A stretch of DNA of 64,000 bases from Kitasatospora sp. CB01950 (GCF_001905465.1 NZ_LISX01000017.1:11863-75862), one strand, 5' to 3'; numbered from the stretch's first letter, positions 7,875 to 16,498 are shown. Notes: a model not told the origin generated them from the letters alone. Program-made: numbers and translations.

Positions 7875-8560
7875 CGGCCGGGGCACCCCGGGACGCGTTC
7901 GCCGCGCTGGTGCTGCACCGTGCCCCGCAGCGGGCCCGGATCGGTCTGACGCTCGGCTTCGTGCGCACCTTCGCCGTCCCGGAGATCGCCGAAGTGCTGT
8001 CCGGCACCGGCAAGTTGGCTTCGGCGCCGAAGGCCAGGGCGAAGGCGACGGGCGTGATGATGTTCGCGCTGATCGGCCACGGGGTGGACAGCGAGCCGGG
8101 CCGGGCGATCGTCGCGGAGCTCGCCGCGATGCACCGACTGCCGGGCGTGGACGCCGAGTTGATGCAGTACGTGCTGGCCTGCTTCACCGTCTGCCCGGTG
8201 GAGTTCACGGCCCGCAACGGCGGCGTGACGGCCGCCGAGCGGGAGGCCGCGTTCGCCTTCCAGGCCGCGCTGGCCCGGGCCCTGGAGCTGCCGCCGCTGC
8301 CCGGCCCGGACCTGGCGCGGATCGCCGGCTGGATGCGGGAGTTCGAGGCGGCCCGGTTCGCCCCCAGCCCGGCCGGCCAGGCCCTCTGGCAGGCCGTGTC
8401 CGGCCTGTTCGCGGCCCGCCTCCCCGGCCCCCTGGCCCGCCACGCCCCGGCCTTCGCCACCGCCCTCCTGGACGCCCCCCTCCGGGCCGCCTTCAACACC
8501 CCCCGCCCCGCCTGGCCCCTCCGCGCAGCCGCCGCCGTCGCATTCCGCCTGACCCGCTGA
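7871..8560 (+). CDS. MpaB/DUF2236-like oxygenase-family protein
   Basis: 229 residues from GTG 7871, overlapping the previous stop. It is all-helical by composition, with GLTLGFVRTFAVPEIAEVLSGTG and a later YVLACFTVCPVEFT block followed by a long helix. These resemble the MpaB/rubber oxygenase (DUF2236) family, which binds haem b through a helical bundle. I cannot identify the haem ligand with certainty. It ends the XRE-ImmA-MAB_1171c operon and faces the PGPGW gene 13 nt away. An oxidase acting on a lipid or membrane substrate would fit the membrane partner, but that is inference. Confidence 0.65.
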   Translation: MTAGAPRDAFAALVLHRAPQRARIGLTLGFVRTFAVPEIAEVLSGTGKLASAPKARAKATGVMMFALIGHGVDSEPGRAIVAELAAMHRLPGVDAELMQYVLACFTVCPVEFTARNGGVTAAEREAAFAFQAALARALELPPLPGPDLARIAGWMREFEAARFAPSPAGQALWQAVSGLFAARLPGPLARHAPAFATALLDAPLRAAFNTPRPAWPLRAAAAVAFRLTR

Positions 8561-8573
8561 CGGGCCGGCGGGG

Positions 8574-9008
8574 TCAGCGGCGCCCGTGCACCCGGCGGTG
8601 GCTCCAGACCAGCAGGCCGAGCAGGATCAGCCCGGACAGCATCAGGCTCAGGCCGGTCGCCCAGCCCGCCAGCGGCAGGGTCGGCACCACGGCTGCGAGG
8701 ACGCCCGCACCGATCAGCCCGAAGCCGGCCAGCAGCGAACCGGCGATCCGCCAGCGCGAGGCGACGCTCGCCTCCATGCCCTCCATGGCCTTGGTCCGCA
8801 CCGGCTCGACGTACCGGGAGAGCGCCGGGATCGCCCGGGCCAGCAGCACCAAGCCGGCCAGCAGGAGCAGCGTGCCCGGCCCGGGCAGCACCAGCAGCAC
8901 CAGGCCGACCGAGATCAGCGCGATCCCCGCGGCCCCGAGGGCCACCCGGGCCACCGGGTGGACGTTGCCCGGGTCCGCTTCGAATTCCGGCTGCTGGTAT
9001 TCGCTCAT
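8574..9008 (-). CDS. PGPGW-motif membrane protein (TIGR02611-like)
   Basis: 144 residues. The signature VLPGPGTLLLLAGLVLL lies in the first hydrophobic hairpin, a second hydrophobic pair follows around LLAGFGLIGAGVLAAVVPTLPLAG, and the C-terminus is basic (SHRRVHGRR). The PGPGW/TIGR02611 family is common in actinobacteria and of unknown function. ATG 9008 is used; a GTG immediately before it is possible, and GGAG sits unusually close to both. Confidence 0.85.
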   Translation of the reverse strand: MSEYQQPEFEADPGNVHPVARVALGAAGIALISVGLVLLVLPGPGTLLLLAGLVLLARAIPALSRYVEPVRTKAMEGMEASVASRWRIAGSLLAGFGLIGAGVLAAVVPTLPLAGWATGLSLMLSGLILLGLLVWSHRRVHGRR

Positions 9009-9051
9009 CACTCCAGCGTAACCGGGGCGCCGAAGGAACCGGCGGGACCGC

Positions 9052-9420
9052 TCAGGGTCTGGTGAGCGCCTCGATGCTGTGCCCGTCCGGGTCCTTCACG
9101 TACACGCCGCGGCCGCCGTTCCAGTGGTTGATCCGGCCGGCCTGCTGGGAGAACGGGTCGGCCCAGTAGGTCAGGTCCTGCGCCCGGATCCGGCCGAGGA
9201 TCGCGTCGAACTCGTCCTCGGAGACCAGGAAGGCGTAGTGCTGCGGGGCGATCGGCCCGGCCGCGGTCATCACGTCGAGCGTCACGCGGTTGCCCAACTG
9301 CACGGCGAGGAAAGGCTCGTGGACCTCGGCCTCGGGCAGGCCGAGCAGTTCGGTCAGGAAGCCGGCGGTGACCTTGCGGTCACGGGCGGCCACGATGGTG
9401 TGGTTGAGCTCTATGGGCAT
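9052..9420 (-). CDS. VOC (glyoxalase/dioxygenase) superfamily protein
   Basis: 122 residues forming one VOC module: LNHTIVAARDRKVTAGFLTELLGLPEAE at the start, a central HYAFLVSEDEFDAI strand-helix unit, and GVYVKDPDGHSIEALTRP at the end. Likely metal ligands are His in LNHTI, His in QHYAF and the Glu in HSIEAL. Members include lyases, dioxygenases and fosfomycin/bleomycin resistance proteins; the substrate here cannot be told. ATG 9420 starts the fold directly, with GAGAGG upstream; a longer start at 9465 adds only an unrelated extension. Confidence 0.9.
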   Translation of the reverse strand: MPIELNHTIVAARDRKVTAGFLTELLGLPEAEVHEPFLAVQLGNRVTLDVMTAAGPIAPQHYAFLVSEDEFDAILGRIRAQDLTYWADPFSQQAGRINHWNGGRGVYVKDPDGHSIEALTRP

Positions 9421-9490
9421 GGTGCACGGCCTCTCGTCGAGGAGCGGAGCGATCTCACGCACCACCGACCGTAAGACTTCAAGCGCCCTT

Positions 9491-9512
9491 CAGGTCAATA
9501 GCCGCTGACCTG
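9491..9512. promoter_or_regulatory. Inverted repeat upstream of the VOC gene
   Basis: A perfect 7-bp inverted repeat, CAGGTCA and TGACCTG, with an 8-nt spacer, lies about 70 nt upstream of the VOC start. It is a plausible operator for an unknown regulator. The position suits control of the VOC gene, but chance occurrence cannot be excluded. Confidence 0.4.
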
Positions 9513-9534
9513 CGACGTTTCCCCGCCAACGACA

Positions 9535-9574
9535 CAGGGCCCGACCGGGGCGGGCAACTCCCGATCGGGCCCTG
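9535..9574 (-). terminator. Terminator after the NlpC/P60 gene
   Basis: A 15-bp stem (9535-9549 with 9560-9574, one G-T wobble) lies 16 nt past the stop of the NlpC/P60 gene on the minus strand. Confidence 0.8.
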
Positions 9575-9589
9575 CGAGATGACTGTCCG

Positions 9590-10771
9590 TCAGTCCACGC
9601 CGTTGCGGCGGTACGGCTGGTACGCGGAGCCGCCGTGGAAGTACGGGTAGGGGATCTCCCGGGAGACCATGCCCGCGTCGCCGCTGTCCTCGATGCCGAT
9701 GTAGCGGGTGTGGGCGGCGTCCACCCAGCCTCCGAACAGCACCGTGTGGTCGTTGGCGATCATCGCGTCGCCCGGCTGCAGGTCGTTCTTGCCGATGTGG
9801 TGCGACACGCTGCTCGCCATCAGGCCGTGGGTGTCCAGGCCGGGGCCGGAGAGGCCCCAGGCGCAGGACACCAGGCCCGAGCAGTCCACCCGGTAGCCGT
9901 TGGTGACGGCGCCCTGGCTGTAGCCGAGCTTGTGCTCGGCGCGCTCCAGTGCGCGTTCCACCATGGCCCGGCGCTCCGCCGACAGGCCTTCCAGGTTGGG
10001 CCTGGCCTTCACGCCGAGGCCTTCGCCGTTCTTCTTGTGCTTCTTGTTGGACCAGGAGTCCCAGCCACTGCCGTTGATGATCTTGGTGTTCCAGTCACCG
10101 GTCGACTTGTCCTTGAACTTCGGACCGTCGTGCTTCCCACCGGGACCGCCGGACGGAGTGCCCGTGCCGCCGCCACCGCTGTCGGGGCGGGTGCCGGGCG
10201 ACTTCGGCTGCGGGTGGCTTCCGCCGCCACCACCGCCACCACCACCGCTGCCGCCGCCGGGCACGCCGTCGATGCCGGTGCTCGGCGACTTCGGCTGCTC
10301 GTGGCCACCGCCACCACCGCCCCCGCCGCCCGAACCGCCGCCCGAGCCGCCGCCGGGCACGCCGTCGATGCCGGTGCTCGGCGACGCCGGCTTGTCCTGG
10401 CCGCCCTGGCCGGGCTTGCTGATGTCGCGCTCGATCTGCTTCTCGATCTCGGCGTACCGGGCGATCAGCTTCTTGATCTTCGCCGCGTCCTGGGCCAGCT
10501 CCTTGGTGAGCGTCTCCTTGGTCTTCATCAGCGCGTCGGCCTTGTGCTTGATGTCGGCGACGTCCTTGGTGACGTCCGACAGCACCGAGGCCGCGCCGAC
10601 GATCCCCAGAATGCCGCCGGAGAACACATCGGTGGCCGCCGCCTTGGCGACGGTCTCCTTGATGTGCCCGACCTGCTTGGTCATCTCCGCCATGCGCTGG
10701 TTGAGCTGCTCGAAGTCGCGCTGGATCTTCAGCAGCTCCTCCGGCTTGAAACCGAACATGTTCCCCGTCAT
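9590..10771 (-). CDS. Coiled-coil / Gly-rich / NlpC-P60-like secreted effector candidate
   Basis: 393 residues in three parts. Residues 1-120 are a helical coiled coil resembling an ESX/LXG-type head (ELLKIQRDFEQLNQRMAEMTKQ). Residues about 125-225 are a low-complexity Gly/Pro/Ser linker with repeated STGIDGVPGGGSGGG units. The last 140 residues carry a cell-wall amidase-like domain with RVDCSGLVSCAW (Cys297), NDHTVLFGG (His342) and the family's QPGDAMI strand. There is no classical signal peptide, and with a WXG100-like gene 82 nt upstream this suggests export by type VII secretion. It could hydrolyse peptidoglycan in its own wall or act on competitors. The two-domain reading is firm; the secretion route is inference. 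Confidence 0.8.
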   Translation of the reverse strand: MTGNMFGFKPEELLKIQRDFEQLNQRMAEMTKQVGHIKETVAKAAATDVFSGGILGIVGAASVLSDVTKDVADIKHKADALMKTKETLTKELAQDAAKIKKLIARYAEIEKQIERDISKPGQGGQDKPASPSTGIDGVPGGGSGGGSGGGGGGGGGHEQPKSPSTGIDGVPGGGSGGGGGGGGGSHPQPKSPGTRPDSGGGGTGTPSGGPGGKHDGPKFKDKSTGDWNTKIINGSGWDSWSNKKHKKNGEGLGVKARPNLEGLSAERRAMVERALERAEHKLGYSQGAVTNGYRVDCSGLVSCAWGLSGPGLDTHGLMASSVSHHIGKNDLQPGDAMIANDHTVLFGGWVDAAHTRYIGIEDSGDAGMVSREIPYPYFHGGSAYQPYRRNGVD

Positions 10772-10853
10772 CGAAGGACGCCCCCTCGTTCTTCGCCCGC
10801 GGAATCCCCCGGGACGATCTCCACCGTCCGAACGCGGTTCACTGCCCGCGGAA

Positions 10854-11198
10854 TCACAGCACGTTGGCGAGGCGCTTCACCGAGTCGCCGAGCTGGTTGA
10901 GCTCGTCCGCGACCCCGTTCAGCTCCCGCACCCGGCCCTGGGCGTGCGCGGTGAACGCGTCCGCCGCCGCGCCGTGCCAGGACATGTGCGACAGCAGCGA
11001 GTTGACTTCCCCGCCCAACTGCTCGACCTGCTTGGCCATCTCGGCCAGCTCCTGCGCGATCTTGTTCAGCTCGGCGTCGGCGTCGCCGAACATCTTGCCG
11101 AGCGCCCAGTGCGCGATCTCGGCGGGCGCCATGACGAGGTCCTTGCCGACCTTGACGACGTCGCCGGCCAGGTCTCCCAGATCGTCCAGAAAGCCCAT
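10854..11198 (-). CDS. WXG100-like (ESX) helical protein
   Basis: 114 residues, nearly all helical. An amphipathic N-terminal part is followed by two long helices joined by a turn with W74-H-G76 (HMSWHGAAADAFTAHAQGRV), the hallmark of WXG100 proteins that form helical hairpins and are exported by type VII (ESX/Yuk) machinery. It is slightly longer than the usual 100 residues because of about 40 extra N-terminal residues. GGGGGAG lies upstream of ATG 11198. It is the first gene of a two-gene unit with the NlpC/P60 protein, as for secreted partner pairs. No EccC-type ATPase lies within the window. Confidence 0.8.
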   Translation of the reverse strand: MGFLDDLGDLAGDVVKVGKDLVMAPAEIAHWALGKMFGDADAELNKIAQELAEMAKQVEQLGGEVNSLLSHMSWHGAAADAFTAHAQGRVRELNGVADELNQLGDSVKRLANVL

Positions 11199-11409
11199 CA
11201 GAACTCCCCCTGTTCCCCGTTAAAACGTTCTACCCCAGGCTAGTCAGTACCGCGTTCGAGGGAAACGGGTGGGTCCCGGCGATTGGCCGCGGCCGGCCTC
11301 CGGGCGGTGTTCGCGGTCCGGCGGCCGGGCCTGTGACACTGGGAGCTCGAAAGAAAAAACCGAGGTGCGCCCCGGCCCCGACGCTATGCAACCTAGAGGG
11401 ATGCCCGCA

Positions 11410-14400
11410 GTGAGTTCTCCCGTAGCCCCGCAGCCCGCCCCCACGCTCGCGGAGCTGGCCGCCCGGCTACCCGGCCTGATGCTCCGCGACTCGCAGCGCC
11501 TGGGCCGGCGCCTTGAGGGCATCCGCAAGGTCCGGTCGGACGAGGCCCGGCAGAAGGCCATGGCGGAGCTGGCCGCCGACTTCGACCGTTCCGAACTGCG
11601 GGTGACCGACCGCCGGGCGGCGGTTCCCGAGATCCGCTACCCGCAGGAACTGCCGGTGGCACAGAAGAAGGACGAGATCCTGGCCGCCGTCCGCGACCAC
11701 CAGGTGGTGATCGTCGCGGGCGAGACCGGCTCCGGCAAGACCACCCAGATCCCGAAGATCTGCCTGGAGCTCGGCCGCGGTGTGCAGGGCCTGATCGGTC
11801 ACACCCAGCCCCGCCGGATCGCCGCCCGCACGGTCGCCGAGCGCGTCGCCGAGGAGCTGAACACCCCGCTCGGCGAGGCCGTCGGCTGGAAGGTCCGGTT
11901 CACCGACCAGGCCGGCCAGGACACCCTGGTGAAGCTGATGACGGACGGCATCCTGCTGGCCGAGATCCAGACCGACCGGGACCTGCGCCAGTACGACACC
12001 CTGATCATCGACGAGGCGCACGAGCGCAGCCTGAACATCGACTTCCTGCTCGGCTACCTCAAGCAGCTGCTCCCCCGCCGCCCCGACCTCAAGGTGATCA
12101 TCACCTCGGCCACCATCGACCCGGAACGTTTCGCCGAGCACTTCGACGGCGCCCCGATCGTCGAGGTCTCCGGCCGGACGTATCCCGTCGAGGTCCGTTA
12201 TCGCCCGATCATCGACGACAGTGATGCCGATGAGGATGCAGACACCGCGCTGGATCGCGACCGCGACCAGATCCAGGGCATCTGCGACGCGGTCGAGGAG
12301 CTCCAGGCCGAGGGCCCGGGCGACATCCTGGTCTTCCTCTCCGGCGAGCGCGAGATCCGCGACACCGCCGACGCGCTGACCAAGCTGAGACTGAAGTTCA
12401 CCGAGATCCTGCCGCTGTACGCCCGGCTCTCCTCCGCCGAGCAGCACAAGGTCTTCCAGCGGTCCTCGCAGCGCCGCGTGGTGCTGGCCACCAACGTCGC
12501 CGAGACCTCGCTGACCGTCCCCGGCATCAAGTACGTGATCGACCCGGGCACCGCCCGGATCTCCCGCTACAGCCACCGCACCAAGGTCCAGCGGCTGCCG
12601 ATCGAGGCGGTCAGCCAGGCCAGCGCCAACCAGCGCAAGGGCCGCTGCGGCCGTACCTCGGACGGCATCTGCATCCGCCTGTACTCGGAGGAGGACTTCC
12701 TCTCCCGCCCCGAGTTCACCGACCCGGAGATCCTCCGCACCAACCTCGCCTCCGTCATCCTGCAGATGACCGCGGCGGGCCTCGGCGACATCGCCGCCTT
12801 CCCGTTCCTCGACCCGCCGGACTCCCGCAACATCAAGGACGGCGTCAACCTGCTGCACGAGCTGGGCGCCCTCGACCCGACCGAGAAGGACCACCGCAAG
12901 CGCCTGACCCCGCTGGGCCGCAAGCTCGCCCAGCTCCCGGTCGACCCGCGGATGGCCCGCATGGTGCTGGAGGCCGACCGCCTCGGCTGCGTCCGCGACG
13001 TCATGGTGATCGCCTCCGCGCTGTCCATCCAGGACCCGCGCGAGCGCCCCGCGGAGAAGCGCCAGGCCGCCGACGAGCGCCACCGCCGCTTCCACTCGGA
13101 GACCTCCGACTTCCTCTCCTACCTGGCGATGTGGCGCTACGTCAGGGAGCAGCAGAAGGAGCTGTCCTCCTCCGCGTTCCGCCGGATGTGCAAGTCCGAG
13201 TTCCTCAACTACCTGCGGATACGGGAGTGGCAGGACGTCTACGTCCAGCTGCGCACCATCGCCAAGCAGCTGGGCGTCACCATCGACGAGCCGCATGACG
13301 ACGCTGAGCCGGACGCCGACCGGATCCACCAGGCGCTGCTCGCCGGCCTGCTCTCCCACCTCGGCCTGTTCGACGTGGAGAAGCGCGAGTACGCGGGCGC
13401 CCGCGGCGCCAGGTTCGCGGTGTTCCCGGGTTCGGGGCTGTTCAAGAAGCCGCCGCGCTGGGTGATGTCGGCCGAGCTGGTGGAGACCTCCCGGCTGTGG
13501 GCCCGGATCAACGCGAAGATCGAGCCGGAGTGGGTGGAGCCGCTCGCCCCGCACCTGATCAAGCGCACCTACAGCGAGCCGCACTGGGAGAAGAAGGCCG
13601 GCGCGGTGCTGGCCTACGAGAAGGTCACCCTGTACGGCCTGCCGATCGTCGCCCAGCGCAAGATCAACTATGGCCGCGTCGAGCCGGAGCTGTGCCGCGA
13701 GCTGTTCATCCGCTCCGCCCTGGTGGAGGGCGACTGGGAGACCCACCACCGGTTCTTCGCCGACAACCGCCAGCTGCTCGACGAGGTCGAGGAGCTGGAG
13801 AACCGCGCCCGCCGCCGGGACATCCTGGTGGACGACCAGACCCTGTTCGACTTCTACGACGCCCGCCTGCCCGAGGACGTCGTCTCCGCCCGGCACTTCG
13901 ACGCCTGGTGGAAGAAGACCCGCCGCGACCAGCCCGACCTGCTCAACTTCGAGAAGTCGATGCTGATCAACGACTCGGCGGACGGCGTCACCGAGGCCGA
14001 CTACCCGGACGTCTGGCAGCAGGGCAAGCTGCGCTTCCCGCTGACGTACCAGTTCGAGCCGGGCAGCGACGCGGACGGCGTGACGGTGCACATCCCGCTC
14101 GCGGTCCTCAACCAGGTGGTCGCGGACGGCTTCGACTGGCAGATCCCGGGCCTGCGCGAGGAGTTGGTCACCGCCTGGATCCGCTCGCTGCCGAAGGCGA
14201 TCCGCCGCAACTTCGTGCCCGCCCCGGACTACGCCCGGGCCGCGATGCGCGAACTCACCGACCGGCAGGAGCCGTTGCTGCCGACCCTGGAGCGGGTGCT
14301 GCACCGGATGTCGGGCCTGCCGATCCCGCCGGAGTCCTGGGACGACGAGCGGATCCCGGACCACCTGAAGGTCACCTTCCGGGTGGTGGACGGCAAGCGG

Positions 14401-15375
14401 AAGCTCGCCGAGTCCAAGGACCTGGAGGAGCTCCGCCAGAGCCTGCGCCCGAAGCTGTCCGCGACGCTGTCCGATGCCGCGTCCGGCCGCGGCATCGAGC
14501 GCACCGGCCTGACCGCCTGGCCGGCCGATCTGCCGCTCCTGCAGCGCACGTTCGAGCAGCGCACCCGCGGCCACTCGCTGCGCGCCTACCCGGCGCTGGT
14601 GGACGAGGGTCCGACGGTCGGCATCAAGCTGTTCGACACCCAGGAGGCCCAGCAGCGCGCGATGTGGGCGGGCACCCGCCGGCTGCTGATGCTGCAGATC
14701 AACTCGCCCGCCAAGTCGATCCAGGGCCGCCTGGGCAACCAGGCGAAGCTGGCGCTGTCGTACAACCCGCACGGTTCGATCCCGGCGCTGTTCGAGGACG
14801 TCGTGGCGGCCGCCACCGACCGGCTGATGGCCCGGGCGGGCGGCGTGGTCTGGGAGTCGGAGGCGTTCACGGCGCTGTACGACAAGGTCCGGGCGGACCT
14901 TTACGAGCTGTCGGCGGACACCACCCTGAAGACCGCGTCGGCGCTGATCGCCTTCCACAAGGCGTCGAGCCGGCTGAAGTCGGTGTCCAGCCCGGTGCTG
15001 CTGTCCGCGGTGAACGACGTCCGCCTGCACCTGGCGTCGCTGGTGCACCCGGGCTTCGTCACGGACACCGGCTGGCAGCGCCTGGGCGACCTGAAGCGCT
15101 ACCTGATCGCGGTGGACCGCCGCCTGGAGGCGCTGCCCGACCATCCGCAGCGCGACCTGCAGAACCTGTTGAAGGTGCAGGCGGTGCAGCAGGCGTACGG
15201 CGAGCTGCTGGCGAAGGTGCCGGCCGGCCGGGAGCCGTCGGAGGAGATCAAGGCCGTCCGCTGGATGATCGAGGAGTTGCGGGTGAGCTTCTTCGCGCAG
15301 GGTCTGGGCACCCCGACGCCGGTTTCCGAGAAGCGCATCCTGAAGGCGATGGAGGCTGCCGCGGCGACCCTCTGA
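11410..15375 (+). CDS. hrpA: ATP-dependent RNA helicase HrpA
   Basis: About 1321 residues, the normal HrpA length. The N-terminal RecA-like domains carry VAGETGSGKTTQIPK (Walker A), HTQPRRIAA, IIDEAHERSLN (DEAH box), ITSATID, FLSGEREI, ATNVAETSLTVPG and QRKGRCGR. The helicase-associated domain follows, and the second half is the HrpA-specific DUF3418-type region. It is a DExH-box 3'-5' RNA helicase implicated in RNA processing, translation and rescue of stalled ribosomes. GTG 11410 is preferred because AGAGGG lies 9 nt upstream; ATGs at 11386 and 11401 have no suitably spaced site. It stands alone, followed by a tRNA-Asp. Confidence 0.96.
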   Translation: MSSPVAPQPAPTLAELAARLPGLMLRDSQRLGRRLEGIRKVRSDEARQKAMAELAADFDRSELRVTDRRAAVPEIRYPQELPVAQKKDEILAAVRDHQVVIVAGETGSGKTTQIPKICLELGRGVQGLIGHTQPRRIAARTVAERVAEELNTPLGEAVGWKVRFTDQAGQDTLVKLMTDGILLAEIQTDRDLRQYDTLIIDEAHERSLNIDFLLGYLKQLLPRRPDLKVIITSATIDPERFAEHFDGAPIVEVSGRTYPVEVRYRPIIDDSDADEDADTALDRDRDQIQGICDAVEELQAEGPGDILVFLSGEREIRDTADALTKLRLKFTEILPLYARLSSAEQHKVFQRSSQRRVVLATNVAETSLTVPGIKYVIDPGTARISRYSHRTKVQRLPIEAVSQASANQRKGRCGRTSDGICIRLYSEEDFLSRPEFTDPEILRTNLASVILQMTAAGLGDIAAFPFLDPPDSRNIKDGVNLLHELGALDPTEKDHRKRLTPLGRKLAQLPVDPRMARMVLEADRLGCVRDVMVIASALSIQDPRERPAEKRQAADERHRRFHSETSDFLSYLAMWRYVREQQKELSSSAFRRMCKSEFLNYLRIREWQDVYVQLRTIAKQLGVTIDEPHDDAEPDADRIHQALLAGLLSHLGLFDVEKREYAGARGARFAVFPGSGLFKKPPRWVMSAELVETSRLWARINAKIEPEWVEPLAPHLIKRTYSEPHWEKKAGAVLAYEKVTLYGLPIVAQRKINYGRVEPELCRELFIRSALVEGDWETHHRFFADNRQLLDEVEELENRARRRDILVDDQTLFDFYDARLPEDVVSARHFDAWWKKTRRDQPDLLNFEKSMLINDSADGVTEADYPDVWQQGKLRFPLTYQFEPGSDADGVTVHIPLAVLNQVVADGFDWQIPGLREELVTAWIRSLPKAIRRNFVPAPDYARAAMRELTDRQEPLLPTLERVLHRMSGLPIPPESWDDERIPDHLKVTFRVVDGKRKLAESKDLEELRQSLRPKLSATLSDAASGRGIERTGLTAWPADLPLLQRTFEQRTRGHSLRAYPALVDEGPTVGIKLFDTQEAQQRAMWAGTRRLLMLQINSPAKSIQGRLGNQAKLALSYNPHGSIPALFEDVVAAATDRLMARAGGVVWESEAFTALYDKVRADLYELSADTTLKTASALIAFHKASSRLKSVSSPVLLSAVNDVRLHLASLVHPGFVTDTGWQRLGDLKRYLIAVDRRLEALPDHPQRDLQNLLKVQAVQQAYGELLAKVPAGREPSEEIKAVRWMIEELRVSFFAQGLGTPTPVSEKRILKAMEAAAATL

Positions 15376-15470
15376 GGCCCGGCAGGAGCCGGTTCGACCT
15401 GGGGGGTCGCCATGCAGTACGATCTGTCTTGTTCGCAAGCGAGAGCAGAGCGGACAAGGATCAGATCACT

Positions 15471-15544
15471 GGTCCCGTGGAGCAGTTGGTTAGCTCGCCA
15501 CCCTGTCAAGGTGGAGGTCGCGGGTTCAAGTCCCGTCGGGATCG
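15471..15544 (+). tRNA. tRNA-Asp (GUC), copy 2
   Basis: 74 nt, identical throughout to the tRNA at 3650-3723; acceptor GGTCCCG/CGGGATC, anticodon GTC. It is a lone tRNA with its own terminator, 95 nt after hrpA. Confidence 0.96.
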
Positions 15545-15552
15545 CAGGAGCG

Positions 15553-15583
15553 TAGGGCCCGGAACTTCGAGTTCCGGGCCCTA
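15553..15583 (+). terminator. Terminator of tRNA-Asp copy 2
   Basis: A perfect 13-bp stem (15553-15565 with 15571-15583), loop TTCGA, 8 nt after the tRNA. Confidence 0.85.
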
Positions 15584-15776
15584 TCGCGTTTCCCTGACGG
15601 GCACAAGATAACGGTGCTGTGATCACCGTCACTGACGCCCTTTCGGAAGAGGACTTCCCGGACATCCCCGCAAAGGGCCCTGATTTAATATGTAAAATTG
15701 TACTGTCATTACCGGGAATTCCCCCCTCCCCCTTCCGCCCCGCGGGAATCCGGCATTCCGGGTCCGGACATGCCGA
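15584..15776. other. AT-richer intergenic stretch after tRNA-Asp
   Basis: Non-coding as far as I can see. The part around 15680-15712 is clearly more AT-rich than its surroundings. A GTG frame from 15619 begins plausibly but runs on antisense through bldC, so I do not call it. No tRNA-derived direct repeat marking an integration site was found. Confidence 0.5.
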
Positions 15777-15818
15777 AGGGCCGCACCCCCGACCCGGCGG
15801 AGTCGGAGAAGCGGCCCT
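15777..15818 (-). terminator. Nested hairpin downstream of bldC
   Basis: Outer stem AGGGCCGC (15777-15784) with GCGGCCCT (15811-15818), enclosing an inner CCGAC/GTCGG stem. The inner 18-bp element (15789-15806) recurs exactly at 15840-15857. It lies within 110 nt of the bldC stop and could terminate bldC transcription. Confidence 0.55.
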
Positions 15819-15885
15819 CAGGACTGCCGAGCGCCTTTCCCGACCCGGCGGAGTCGGGGCGTGCGCCCGGGGGAAGAACGGGGTA

Positions 15886-16092
15886 TCAGACCTCGGTGCG
15901 CTGGGCCGGAATACCGGCCAGCAGGGCACGCACCTCCGCCTCGCGGTAGCGGCGGTGGCCGCCGAGAGTCCGAATCGACGTGAGCTTGCCGGCCTTGGCC
16001 CAGCGGGTCACCGTCTTCGGGTCCACGCGGAACATGGTGGCGACCTCTGCCGGCGTCAGCAGAGGCTCGGCGTCAGGGGTACGAGCGGTCAT
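15886..16092 (-). CDS. bldC: Developmental regulator BldC (MerR-like DNA-binding protein)
   Basis: 68 residues, the size of a stand-alone MerR-type winged helix. The sequence LLTPAEVATMFRVDPKTVTRWAKAGKLTSIRTLGGHRRY matches BldC almost throughout as I know it. BldC binds cooperatively to arrays of short direct repeats and restrains the switch from vegetative growth to aerial development and sporulation in Streptomyces. A GAGGAGG-type site lies upstream of ATG 16092. A long non-coding region (about 500 nt) with three palindromes lies upstream, which fits a highly regulated gene. Confidence 0.97.
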   Translation of the reverse strand: MTARTPDAEPLLTPAEVATMFRVDPKTVTRWAKAGKLTSIRTLGGHRRYREAEVRALLAGIPAQRTEV

Positions 16093-16292
16093 GAGCGGCC
16101 TCCTCGGGAGAACCGAACCAGGGCGGTTCTATCCTTCAAATTCTGCACCTTGACCCGCGATGCCCGAAATGGCACAGACGGGCCGAGTCGGTTATAGGAC
16201 GAACGGCTTGTCCTGGTGTCTACAACTACACCATCCGTCCAGCCCTATCGGCCAAACCGTCAAAATTGACCCCTCACGGGTTCAAGGGCGAC

Positions 16293-16498
16293 GGATGGCC
16301 ATGGACCATCCCATAGCGGACAGTCACCCACCGGTGACGTCCGGTCACGGTGCGGCACGCCCGAGTGAGCTTGGGTTGGTTGTCCCATTTTGGCATATAG
16401 GTCTGAGATGGCGTCAACGGTGAGTAGTGTCACGTTTCTCAGGTATTGACCCGATCTGGGACCATGGTCCCAAAAACCCTCCCAATGGTATGGACCAT
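16293..16498. promoter_or_regulatory. Three GGACCAT-type palindromes upstream of bldC
   Basis: The gap 16093-16589 holds no credible gene and is AT-richer than the genes. It contains three dyads sharing the core GGACCAT: 16293-16311 (imperfect), 16458-16471 (perfect, GGGACCATGGTCCC) and 16485-16498 (ATGGT-ATGG-ACCAT). The spacing and shared core suggest a dimeric regulator binding 200-400 nt upstream of bldC. The regulator is unknown. Confidence 0.5.

Noticed and set aside
11467..15438. 1323-residue open frame on the minus strand opposite hrpA
   Set aside because: It mirrors hrpA in antisense. High-GC codon bias keeps such frames open, and the translation is Leu/Gly/Arg/Val-rich with no motif.
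15471..15885. Integrative-element attachment site at tRNA-Asp copy 2
   Set aside because: No repeated tRNA 3' end nearby and no integrase gene; the only other copy is the complete tRNA at 3650.
15619..16197. 192-residue frame after tRNA-Asp
   Set aside because: Its second half is antisense to bldC and the first half crosses AT-rich DNA without codon bias.
16160..16423. Short plus-strand frame upstream of bldC
   Set aside because: Lacks GC3 bias and ribosome site; overlaps one of the palindromes in regulatory DNA.
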